A model generated the notes under the pieces. That model saw only the letters and a program-made list of their open reading frames with translations. It was not told the DNA's origin and did no database searches. The position numbers and the translations under genes are program-made. Source: Scatosoma sp045533485 (GTDB lineage: Bacteria > Bacillota > Clostridia > Christensenellales > Borkfalkiaceae). Taken from it: a DNA stretch of 8,396 nucleotides. Position 1 is the stretch's first letter; the number at the start of each line of letters is the position of its first letter. Where the stretch lies: NCBI GenBank assembly GCA_045533485.1, contig JAZSHX010000001.1, positions 1 to 8,396 on the forward strand, read 5' to 3'. Positions 1 to 5,307 of this stretch are shown piece after piece.

Positions 1-49
1 GCAAAACGGCTCCCACCCTCAAATCCTCTTCAAAATTCGTGGGAACAAA

Positions 50-80
50 AAAAAGATATGCTCAACGGCATATCTTTTTT
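50..80. terminator. Bidirectional intrinsic terminator at the host/prophage edge
   Basis: The arms GATATG (55-60) and CATATC (69-74) close an 8-nt loop, flanked by an A-run on the left and T6 on the right, so it reads as a terminator on both strands. On the minus strand it follows the CCA end of the tRNA-Ser half, so it is probably the original terminator of that tRNA gene. On the plus strand it would stop host transcription from entering zot. Confidence 0.8.
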
Positions 81-82
81 CT

Positions 83-141
83 TGGCGCAGAGAAGAGGAT
101 TTGAACCTCCGGTACGTTTCAGGCGTACACACGATTTCCAA
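83..141 (-). tRNA. tRNA-Ser(GGA), 3' half only (split by the prophage)
   Basis: Read on the minus strand, this shows the anticodon loop TTGGAAA (anticodon GGA), the 3' anticodon stem TCGTG, a long variable arm with GTACG pairing to CGTAC, a T arm with loop TTCAAAT, the acceptor strand TCTCTGC, discriminator G and an encoded CCA. The long variable arm is diagnostic of the serine/leucine class and the anticodon gives serine. The 5' half (acceptor, D arm, 5' anticodon stem) is absent: positions 142 onward are zot sequence and do not pair with TCGTG. This is a fragment, not a working gene. The reconstituted tRNA should lie at the far right end of the array, outside this window. Confidence 0.85.
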
Positions 142-142
142 G
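83..142. repeat. Left attachment repeat (60-bp direct repeat, copy 1)
   Basis: This is identical over 60 bp to 8271-8330. Identity breaks at position 82 (T versus C) and at 143 (G versus A). The last bases overlap the AAGGAG ribosome binding site of zot (140-145). The sequence is the complement of the 3' half of a tRNA-Ser gene, the classic target of tyrosine integrases. The break at the anticodon loop matches the known anticodon-loop crossover class. The host-shared core cannot extend past about 141, because an intact tRNA would continue into the anticodon 5' stem there. Confidence 0.92.
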
Positions 143-151
143 GAGTTTACG

Positions 152-1081
152 ATGAATTTAACGAAAAAAATCAAAAAAGAGCCCCTGCTAAGCGGTGTTT
201 TTGTCGTTCGCGGACCGCAAGGCGTAGGCAAAACTTCGTTTTGTGCAGCGTTGTTGTCGCAAGATTATAAACGGTGGACGAAATGGCGCAGCGAAGAAGG
301 CAAAAAGTTAGCGCAGGAATATATGCGCGACAACAAAAAGGTCAAATTGAACATATCGGACAGACTGTATTTCACGAACATAAAGATTTTGCTAAACAAG
401 CGCAAGAAATTGTACACGCACTACGTAGACGTGCAGCGCCTTGGCTTACCAAATCCGGACTTCGATGTGCAATATCTTCCACGTGGCAGCGTGGTGTATA
501 TCCAAGAAGCGGACGTGCTTATGTTCTGCCGGGATTACCAAGAGCTAAACGCATATTTAATCAACTTGTTGAAATATGTCCGGCATAACCTTTTGACGAT
601 TTTGTTCGATTGTCAAGTGGATAGCGCTTTGGATAAAGCGGTAAGGCGTTTAACGGTCGGTATATACCATATCGAAGACAGCTACGACGGACGGTATTTG
701 TTCTTTTGGCGAGTTCGGCGCTGGAAATTTATCTACATACACAATCAATTAAACGAAGTGGTGAAAGAGCTTGCAAGCGTGGGTGTAAAAATCAACGTTT
801 CGGTCGTGGAGCGTGGGCGATTCCGTTTCATCGGCAACATATTCAACCGCTACAACAGCTTTTCGGGCGTGCCGTATTTCCTGCACGGTATCGAAAAGGT
901 GGGTTATGAATACCGTGCGTTCCCCAAAGAAACGTATACAATCGAAGACATAATCGAATTTATCAAAGCGCATCCGTTGATACGTCCGGAAGAAATGAAG
1001 AAGCCCAAGCAAGATAAACGTAAGAAAACGGTCATACGGAAAAAAGACAGTGAACGCAGCAGGCAATCCCCCTTTTCTTAA
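152..1081 (+). CDS. zot: Zot-like phage assembly ATPase (gpI family)
   Basis: This is a P-loop ATPase of the filamentous-phage assembly family, which at the host membrane uses ATP to swap SSB for coat protein during extrusion. In the 309-aa product the Walker A motif GPQGVGKT spans residues 21-28. A Walker B-like strand VVYIQEAD lies at 114-121, with E119 retained but Gln at the usual Asp position. An RH pair at 144-145 leads into a hydrophobic strand (LLTILFDCQ), as in the Zot domain. The tail after about 282 is strongly basic. I see no clear transmembrane helix, whereas gpI of Ff phages has one. The ATG at 152 was chosen because AAGGAG (140-145) precedes it by 6 nt; the in-frame ATG at 101 lies in tRNA-derived sequence. 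It is probably the last gene of the operon in the circular genome. Despite the family name, nothing suggests a toxin role. Confidence 0.88.
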   Translation: MNLTKKIKKEPLLSGVFVVRGPQGVGKTSFCAALLSQDYKRWTKWRSEEGKKLAQEYMRDNKKVKLNISDRLYFTNIKILLNKRKKLYTHYVDVQRLGLPNPDFDVQYLPRGSVVYIQEADVLMFCRDYQELNAYLINLLKYVRHNLLTILFDCQVDSALDKAVRRLTVGIYHIEDSYDGRYLFFWRVRRWKFIYIHNQLNEVVKELASVGVKINVSVVERGRFRFIGNIFNRYNSFSGVPYFLHGIEKVGYEYRAFPKETYTIEDIIEFIKAHPLIRPEEMKKPKQDKRKKTVIRKKDSERSRQSPFS

Positions 1082-1203
1082 CAGGACGCGCCCGTTAAGT
1101 TCGCAAGGGCAACGCCCCGGCAGTCCTTCCACGGATTGCGAATAGGGCAAATTCGCGAAAGCATAGGCAGAGCCGTAAAAGATAAAACGGTAGCGGCAGT
1201 TTT
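1082..1203. other. Structured non-coding region after zot, candidate origin or packaging signal
   Basis: No credible gene is seen here. The sequence can fold. AGGAC (1083-1087) pairs with GTCCT (1123-1127) around an inner GGGC-AAC-GCCC hairpin (1107-1117). A second perfect hairpin, GCGAAT (1138-1143) with ATTCGC (1151-1156), has a 7-nt loop. Filamentous phages keep their replication origin and packaging signal in such a hairpin-rich intergenic region, and this is the largest untranslated stretch outside the control region. The function is inferred by position only. I could not recognise a Rep nick site. Confidence 0.35.
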
Positions 1204-1268
1204 ACAAACGAAAAGAAAAAAGAGATACACCGATCAAGCGCAGGCGCGGTGTATCTCTTTTCGTTTGT
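1204..1268. terminator. Strong terminator between convergent zot and xre
   Basis: The 13-bp stem AAGAGATACACCG (1220-1232) pairs with CGGTGTATCTCTT (1247-1259). It is extended by a further 9-bp pairing, ACAAACGAA (1204-1212) with TTCGTTTGT (1260-1268), across a 7-nt purine bulge. On the minus strand the stem is followed by T6-C-T4, a good U-tract for ending the repressor transcript. On the plus strand it ends in CTCTTTTCG, a weaker tract for the transcript coming out of zot. Confidence 0.8.
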
Positions 1269-1282
1269 TGCAGTTTAGGATC

Positions 1283-1552
1283 CTAGAAATTATTATTGCC
1301 GTTATGCGTGCTGTTGTTATACTGCACGCCAAAATTTTTCGCGCCGGTTTCGTCTTCTAATCCAAGCAAATAATCGGCGGAAACATCCAAAATAATACAG
1401 ATTTTTTTTAGCGTTTTGAAATCGGGCTCACGGTATCCTTGTTCATACCCGGCATAACAAGTTGGGGAAACTCCAAGCACTTTTGCAAACTCTTTTTGTG
1501 TGATTTGACGACTTTTGCGCAAATCTTTGATTTTATCCGAAAAATTATCCAT
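1283..1552 (-). CDS. Xre/Cro-CI family repressor (probable immunity repressor)
   Basis: This 89-aa single-domain DNA-binding protein probably keeps the prophage silent. Residues 4-66 form the five-helix HTH_3 fold: IKDLRKSRQITQKEF, the recognition-helix region GVSPTCYAGYEQG, then the typical ending LDVSADYLLGL. The short C-terminal tail is Asn-rich. The start at 1552 was chosen because the HTH begins right there; an upstream ATG at 1651 would add 33 hydrophobic residues running through the operators. No Shine-Dalgarno sequence precedes 1552. Instead an extended -10 sits so that transcription would begin at or near the ATG, giving a leaderless message, as for lambda cI from PRM. It is divergent from the structural operon and shares the operator region with it, so autoregulation is likely. 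Confidence 0.87.
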   Translation of the reverse strand: MDNFSDKIKDLRKSRQITQKEFAKVLGVSPTCYAGYEQGYREPDFKTLKKICIILDVSADYLLGLEDETGAKNFGVQYNNSTHNGNNNF

Positions 1553-1558
1553 AAAATC

Positions 1559-1567
1559 ATTATAGCA
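1559..1567 (-). promoter_or_regulatory. Extended -10 promoter for the repressor
   Basis: The minus strand reads TGCTATAAT, an extended -10 (TGn plus perfect TATAAT). No good -35 is visible at 16-18 bp. Expected initiation is about 7 nt downstream, at or near the repressor ATG (1552). The nearest operator (1575-1587) occupies the -35 region, so repressor bound there could shut off or tune its own synthesis. Confidence 0.65.
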
Positions 1568-1574
1568 AAAAAAT

Positions 1575-1587
1575 ACGCGAAATGCGT
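1575..1587. promoter_or_regulatory. Operator O1 (ACGC-N5-GCGT)
   Basis: ACGCGAAATGCGT is a near-palindrome with perfect 4-nt half-sites. It is the first of three copies in 64 bp. Its last base is the first base of the -35 box of the rightward promoter. Confidence 0.8.
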
Positions 1588-1615
1588 TGACAAAACGCGA
1601 AACGCGTAGTATAAT
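1587..1615 (+). promoter_or_regulatory. Consensus sigma-A promoter of the phage operon
   Basis: The -35 box TTGACA (1587-1592), a 17-bp spacer and the -10 box TATAAT (1610-1615) match the housekeeping consensus at every position. Transcription should start near 1622 and run right into the structural genes. Such a strong promoter in a prophage needs tight repression, which explains the operators before, inside and after it. Confidence 0.9.
1595..1607. promoter_or_regulatory. Operator O2, inside the promoter spacer
   Basis: ACGCGAAACGCGT is the most symmetric copy: ACGCG and CGCGT arms around AAA. It fills the -35/-10 spacer, so bound repressor would directly exclude RNA polymerase. Its start is 20 bp from that of O1, close to two helical turns. 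Confidence 0.82.
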
Positions 1616-1625
1616 AATAAAAAGT

Positions 1626-1638
1626 ACGCGAAATGCGT
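1626..1638. promoter_or_regulatory. Operator O3, just downstream of the start site
   Basis: ACGCGAAATGCGT is identical to O1 and lies at about +5 to +17 of the rightward transcript. Its start is 31 bp from that of O2, close to three helical turns, so all three sites face the same side of the helix. Confidence 0.78.
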
Positions 1639-1670
1639 ATTTCTTCCCCAAAGCGTAAAAAAGGATCTAA

Positions 1671-1686
1671 CACGCAGAAAAGCGTG
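1671..1686 (+). promoter_or_regulatory. Leader hairpin A with AGAAAA loop
   Basis: CACGC and GCGTG close the loop AGAAAA. The 14-nt core ACGCAGAAAAGCGT recurs exactly in hairpin B (1759-1772). The arms carry the same ACGC/GCGT half-sites as the operators, but the spacing is 6 instead of 5. It could be an RNA element or a DNA site with altered spacing. Confidence 0.5.
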
Positions 1687-1705
1687 TGGATATAAACTGC
1701 AAAAG

Positions 1706-1744
1706 TAGCTTTTACGGTGGGGAAGCCGTGAAAGCTATTTTTGT
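1706..1744 (+). terminator. Terminator-like hairpin (attenuator) in the operon leader
   Basis: A 12-bp stem, TAGCTTTTACGG (1706-1717) with CCGTGAAAGCTA (1726-1737) including one G-T pair, has an 8-nt loop and is followed by TTTTTGTT. This is a credible intrinsic terminator placed about 85 nt after the start site and about 77 nt before the first gene. Transcripts that stop here would be a short leader RNA of about 120 nt. It implies that full operon expression needs read-through or antitermination. Confidence 0.68.
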
Positions 1745-1753
1745 TCAAAACGT

Positions 1754-1776
1754 CTTAAACGCAGAAAAGCGTTAAG
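1754..1776 (+). promoter_or_regulatory. Leader hairpin B with AGAAAA loop
   Basis: CTTAAACGC pairs with GCGTTAAG, with one bulged A, around the same AGAAAA loop as hairpin A. It lies just after the terminator-like hairpin. Two copies of one hairpin core flanking a terminator suggest a shared binding partner or a duplicated module. Confidence 0.5.
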
Positions 1777-1820
1777 AAAATAAAATTTGGACAGCCGGAA
1801 AGACGGCAGGAGAAAAATTT

Positions 1821-2045
1821 ATGATTTTCAACATTTTTAACGGAAAGGGAAGTAATTCCAAGGGCAAGAGCAAGGGCAAGACGTCGGCGAAAGGCAACGG
1901 CAAGAAGAGCCAGTACAGCGCTGCGGAAAAGCAAGCGTATGCAGCAGGTAAGGCGTATGCAGCAGCGAAAGCCGGGCAACGTGTCGGTTTGAAAACGGAA
2001 AAAGAAAAAGCAAGTTTCCGTAACGGCATGAAGAGTGTGAAGTGA
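1821..2045 (+). CDS. Small basic Lys/Gly/Ser-rich protein, first gene of the operon
   Basis: I do not recognise this 74-aa product. It starts with a short hydrophobic MIFNIF, then a Lys/Gly/Ser/Asn-rich low-complexity stretch (about residues 9-30), then a likely helix, QYSAAEKQAYAAGKAYAAAKAG, with AYAAGKAYAAAKAG as an internal near-repeat, and a basic end. There is no signal peptide or membrane span. The strong net positive charge and first place after the regulated promoter fit a nucleic-acid-binding or virion DNA-compaction role, but that is a guess. AGGAG at 1808-1812 lies 8 nt before the ATG, just after a small hairpin, GCCG (1794-1797) with CGGC (1804-1807). Its stop codon overlaps the ribosome binding site of the next gene. 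Confidence 0.72.
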   Translation: MIFNIFNGKGSNSKGKSKGKTSAKGNGKKSQYSAAEKQAYAAGKAYAAAKAGQRVGLKTEKEKASFRNGMKSVK

Positions 2046-2052
2046 GGCGCTT

Positions 2053-2220
2053 ATGAGAAGACGAAGAAACAGCTTATTTGGTGACGTGTGTGTAATTGTG
2101 GTTGGCTTACTTATCTGCGCGGCGATCATAACGTTGTCGGTTATGTATGCCGGGCAAATCACTGCGTGGTGGGAAGCGGTATTTGCAAAGCTTTTCCCTG
2201 CGCAGGAAGTAATCGGTTAA
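2053..2220 (+). CDS. 55-aa single-span membrane protein, candidate coat protein
   Basis: The sequence starts MRRRRNSLFG, has one hydrophobic helix at about residues 11-32 (DVCVIVVGLLICAAIITLSV onward), then an amphipathic tail containing AWWEAVFAKLF. Size and single span fit a filamentous-phage major or minor coat protein. It is the only small single-span protein found in the element, so it is the best coat candidate. Oddly, the charge is reversed compared with Ff pVIII, where the basic DNA-facing end is C-terminal: here Arg4 is at the N terminus and there is no cleavable signal peptide. It might instead be a tip protein (pVII/pIX/pVI-like). GAGG (2044-2047) lies 5 nt before the ATG and overlaps the previous stop, so translation is probably coupled. 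Confidence 0.7.
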   Translation: MRRRRNSLFGDVCVIVVGLLICAAIITLSVMYAGQITAWWEAVFAKLFPAQEVIG

Positions 2221-2247
2221 GAAAATAAAAAAATAGGAGAAACAAAC

Positions 2248-3324
2248 ATGAAAAAAATCAAAAAATTACTTGGAATCACTATGGCAATGGTAGTTGGGTG
2301 CAGTGCGCTGGTATGCAGTGGCTGCGGCAACAAAGAAGGGCAAGGCAATCAAGGCGATCAAGCGCAGCTCGAAGCGCCGGTTGTGCCGAGCTACGACGGA
2401 CAAATCGTACAAAACGGTGGCACGTACGGGTTTACCAGCAAAATGGCGTTTTTGGGTTCTGACGTTATTCCTACGCGCCAGTATGCAAACCAAGCGGTAA
2501 CGTATAACGCGTCGACGGTAACGTTGACGGCAACGGTATTGCCGGAAAATGCAAGCCAAGCGGTGTCTTGGGGTGTGGAATTTATCAATCCCAACAGCAC
2601 GTGGGCAACGGGTAAAACGGTAACGGATTACGTAAGCGTAGCGACAGAAACGGAAGGCAGCAACACGTGCGAAGTGACGTGCAGTGCGCCGTTTGGGGAA
2701 CAAATTAAGATTGTATGTACTTCGCTTGACAATCCTTTGGTGTCGGCGACGTGCACGGTAGACTTTATGCAAACGTTGGTTGGGGCTTCGTTACAATTTG
2801 GCGAAGACTTCCCGATTAACATCGGCGGACAAACGGACGTTGTATGGGAAATCAATGCAGACGGTGTCGGCAAGGGCGGTGCAGCGCACGTAACGCCTAT
2901 TAAGAGTGAAACGTACACTTTGGCTATCACGGACGAAATTACGTGGGATATCGATTTGCTTGCGCCTGCCGGTGTTACGGGGGACGGTTATTCAGACAGC
3001 GTGTTGGTTTTGAAGGGCAAGGATTGCTTCGTGAGCCCTAAGGCGGATATAACGTCGCTTTGTTTTGACTACGCATTTATGTATTCTTGTTCGCTGTCTT
3101 ATACACAAGCGCTTTCAATGCGTATGTATTTCTATTCTATGGATTCGTCTACGGTAGCAGGGTATATGAATGCAATCGAAGACGGACGTTTGTATACGTT
3201 GCAATTGAATTTGCACTGTAACGGTGTGACGACGAGCGTATCTTCGCAGCTTGTTTTGACGGGCTACACGAACAGTTCGCCGGTGCAAAGCATTAGCTTG
3301 TCGAATTCTAACGTAACGTTTTAA
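2248..3324 (+). CDS. Secreted lipoprotein with Ig-like (Big_2-type) domain
   Basis: The N terminus MKKIKKLLGITMAMVVGCSALVC shows a charged start and a hydrophobic core. Two possible lipid-attachment cysteines exist: C18 (VVGC) and C26 (CSGC). A Gly/Gln/Asn-rich linker (about 27-41) follows. Residues 88-173 have the pattern of bacterial Ig-like group 2 domains: TVTLTATVLPENAS, then VSW, then alternating strands ending CTVDF. The C terminus ends SPVQSISLSNSNVTF, which resembles the first strand of another such domain. No C-terminal anchor is present. It would sit on the outer face of the membrane. In a phage operon it could be an adsorption or tip protein, or a lysogeny factor that blocks superinfection; the sequence does not decide. 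AGGAGA (2235-2240) is 7 nt before the ATG. Confidence 0.8.
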   Translation: MKKIKKLLGITMAMVVGCSALVCSGCGNKEGQGNQGDQAQLEAPVVPSYDGQIVQNGGTYGFTSKMAFLGSDVIPTRQYANQAVTYNASTVTLTATVLPENASQAVSWGVEFINPNSTWATGKTVTDYVSVATETEGSNTCEVTCSAPFGEQIKIVCTSLDNPLVSATCTVDFMQTLVGASLQFGEDFPINIGGQTDVVWEINADGVGKGGAAHVTPIKSETYTLAITDEITWDIDLLAPAGVTGDGYSDSVLVLKGKDCFVSPKADITSLCFDYAFMYSCSLSYTQALSMRMYFYSMDSSTVAGYMNAIEDGRLYTLQLNLHCNGVTTSVSSQLVLTGYTNSSPVQSISLSNSNVTF

Positions 3325-3337
3325 CCGGGGGTGAACG

Positions 3338-3895
3338 ATGAGAACGTTAAAACGCATAATCGGTGTATTATTGATTTTAGCGCTATTGTGTGGCGTGGTA
3401 TATGGTTTGATACGTTTTCTTCGCACGGATTTCAACGGTTTTGGTTTGCAATATAATGAAGCGGATATCGTTAAGGACACGAATAATTTAACGATAAATG
3501 ACGGCGACGTTTTTAACGTGAAATATTATTATACGGATACGGACGACATCGAAGTGTATATTGCAGCGAAAGAATTGCAAACGGATTACGTGTTTCAAAT
3601 TGACGGACAAGACGTATCGTGGAACGATAAATTTGCCCGGGCGGATTTTACAAATGCGTTTGATATCCGTGTAGACAATGAGAAAAACACTTTTGCTATT
3701 CACGGCACGATAAAGGAAGCAATAATCAATTTGACGAGCCGTGAAAACGTTGAAATCGCATATCCTTTGCCGGAAGAAGATATGTTCACGGTGTATGTGA
3801 AGACAGCGGAATCAACGATAACGTTAGGTGTAAGATACTATGCAAAGGTTTTGGCGATAGAGTTAACGCCGCCGGCGATTGTATTTAGGAGATAG
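3338..3895 (+). CDS. Membrane-anchored protein with extracellular domain, function unknown
   Basis: This 185-aa product has a short basic start (MRTLKR), one hydrophobic helix at about residues 7-28 and a following basic patch (RFLR), so the remaining 155 residues should face outward. The ectodomain looks beta-rich with many Asp and Thr residues and contains no motif I recognise. It lies between the lipoprotein and the pIII-like gene with tight spacing, so it is probably a minor virion or assembly protein, perhaps a pVI-type partner or a membrane platform for the Zot protein, which lacks an obvious anchor of its own. The run GGGGGTGA at 3327-3334 serves as ribosome binding site. Confidence 0.75.
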   Translation: MRTLKRIIGVLLILALLCGVVYGLIRFLRTDFNGFGLQYNEADIVKDTNNLTINDGDVFNVKYYYTDTDDIEVYIAAKELQTDYVFQIDGQDVSWNDKFARADFTNAFDIRVDNEKNTFAIHGTIKEAIINLTSRENVEIAYPLPEEDMFTVYVKTAESTITLGVRYYAKVLAIELTPPAIVFRR

Positions 3896-3897
3896 CT

Positions 3898-5307
3898 ATG
3901 TGGAAGATTAAGGAAATGATAAAAAAAGCAGCAAGCGTAGCATGTACGTTTGTGCTTGGGGTAACGGGGTTGTTTGCAGCAACCCCTGCACCCGTTACGG
4001 TTTCTGCAGAAGGAGCGCCTTCTTCGGTAATGGACGATTTGTCGCTGGATGAAAATTTTGACGCGTCTATGTATCCGTCGGTAGAGCGTGATTATTCGTT
4101 GAAGGTCATCCAAATTGCAGAAAGCGTAGCCGGGGAGCTGCTCATATACGTATATCAACCGTGCGATGAAACGCGGGAGCTTGTAGCGACGTCGATAAAT
4201 ATTTCGATGGAAATTGAAGGGGATAACCCTGCAAGCTATCAAAACTACAAATTGCGTTTACAAAGCACGGAAGGAGTATTTGATAAGTACGTCGTTGAAA
4301 ATATCAAGTTAAAGGAAGACGTATTGCGGTTTTACAGTATCACTGCAATTTATCGTGCTTTTGATAAGGAGATAGACAATGCGCCTATCGACGACAACGT
4401 TATCGAAGAAATTGCATATCCGGTTGGGCAGCTTTGGACGGCTACGACGTATCAAGGTACTTCGATTTATGCGGTACGGTATTTAGACTTAATAACAGTG
4501 GAAAGCAAGCACGTTGGCTTTGTGCGGTATTATAACGGCGGCATTTACTTTGCCGAGCATACCGATTCGCATTACGTGGCGTTTTCCACTGACCGTCAAA
4601 TAGACGATTTGCTGGAAGTGGAAATGCAGTACAAGGTGCAAGCTAAGGTGGGCATATCTACCACGAATTTGTGGACGGGCAACGTGAGCTACACGGAGCG
4701 CGACGAAGGCGAACAGCAAACGGTCAATTTGACGTTGAATAAAAACCAAGTCTTCGAAGGCGGTGGCGGTATCTTTGCGGAAAAGTATCAGTATAACCGT
4801 ATACAATCGATAGACGAGTTTAAGTCGAACGAAGATTTGACGTCGGAAGTGGTAAACGCTTTGGACGGACAAAAATGGGTGTTGCGTTTTGCGGAAACGG
4901 ATTTTACGCAGCACGTTGTGAGCACTTCGCAGTATCAGCAACAGGTAAGCGTTGGGTATTCGCAAGTATCCAGTGTCATTTTGTTCCGTTTGGAATATGA
5001 ATACGACGGGCAAATATACAATTTGGGCGTTGTTGACAATATCTCCCGGGGTGATACGGTGCAGGATATCAATCCGCCTATAGATATCGAAGTGCCGACG
5101 ATTTCGTTGGAAGATATCGTGCAAGGGCTTTTTGATTGGGAAGCCGGTATTTTTGATGGTATGTTTGACGGCGGCAACGGAAAGGGATGGTTAAGACTCG
5201 TCGTTGTAATCGTTCTTTGCGTTGTGGTTTTGTTCTTTGCCGTATGGTTCTTGCGAAAGCTGCTGCGCTGGCTGTTCGTCGATAAGAAAAACAAGGGAGA
5301 TAAATAA
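3898..5307 (+). CDS. pIII-like attachment/release protein candidate
   Basis: The topology is that of a filamentous-phage pIII. There is a signal peptide (basic MWKIKEMIKK, hydrophobic core, likely cleavage after VSA at residue 37), a roughly 390-residue ectodomain, one transmembrane helix at about 431-453 (LVVVIVLCVVVLFFAVWFL) and a basic cytoplasmic tail ending DKKNKGDK. A flexible FDGMFDGGNGKG segment precedes the helix. Proteins of this type cap the virion, bind the receptor and release the particle from the membrane. Sequence similarity to a known pIII cannot be judged by eye, so the call rests on architecture, gene order and length. AGGAG (3887-3891) overlaps the end of the previous gene. 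The stop overlaps the next start (TAATG). Confidence 0.78.
   Translation: MWKIKEMIKKAASVACTFVLGVTGLFAATPAPVTVSAEGAPSSVMDDLSLDENFDASMYPSVERDYSLKVIQIAESVAGELLIYVYQPCDETRELVATSINISMEIEGDNPASYQNYKLRLQSTEGVFDKYVVENIKLKEDVLRFYSITAIYRAFDKEIDNAPIDDNVIEEIAYPVGQLWTATTYQGTSIYAVRYLDLITVESKHVGFVRYYNGGIYFAEHTDSHYVAFSTDRQIDDLLEVEMQYKVQAKVGISTTNLWTGNVSYTERDEGEQQTVNLTLNKNQVFEGGGGIFAEKYQYNRIQSIDEFKSNEDLTSEVVNALDGQKWVLRFAETDFTQHVVSTSQYQQQVSVGYSQVSSVILFRLEYEYDGQIYNLGVVDNISRGDTVQDINPPIDIEVPTISLEDIVQGLFDWEAGIFDGMFDGGNGKGWLRLVVVIVLCVVVLFFAVWFLRKLLRWLFVDKKNKGDK

Noticed and set aside
101..151. Upstream in-frame ATG extending zot by 17 residues
   Set aside because: The extension is tRNA-derived att sequence, while AAGGAG sits 6 nt before the ATG at 152 and the same start context recurs at 8340.
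19..231. Minus-strand open frame of 70 codons across the terminator and tRNA fragment
   Set aside because: It runs through a terminator and a tRNA half and overlaps zot, with no ribosome binding site.
152..1081. Annotation as a zonula occludens toxin or virulence factor
   Set aside because: The ATPase domain and context are those of phage assembly. The name reflects CTX phage history, and no toxin-like C-terminal feature is seen.
749..1150. 133-codon minus-strand frame antisense to zot
   Set aside because: It is a shadow of zot with no start signals or domain pattern; the Walker A/B motifs support the plus-strand gene.
1553..1651. Longer repressor start at 1651
   Set aside because: It would translate through all three operators and the consensus promoter and add a 33-residue hydrophobic stretch before the HTH domain.
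4450..4456. Minus-strand CTTGATA, resembling the pC194-family nick sequence
   Set aside because: It is inside the pIII-like coding sequence, has no flanking hairpin, and a 7-mer is expected by chance in 8 kb.
4489..5124. 211-codon minus-strand frame, and similar ones at 2266-2772 and 3838-4242
   Set aside because: They are shadows of real plus-strand genes. Their Arg/His-rich composition is typical of antisense translation of this codon usage, and no ribosome binding sites were seen.
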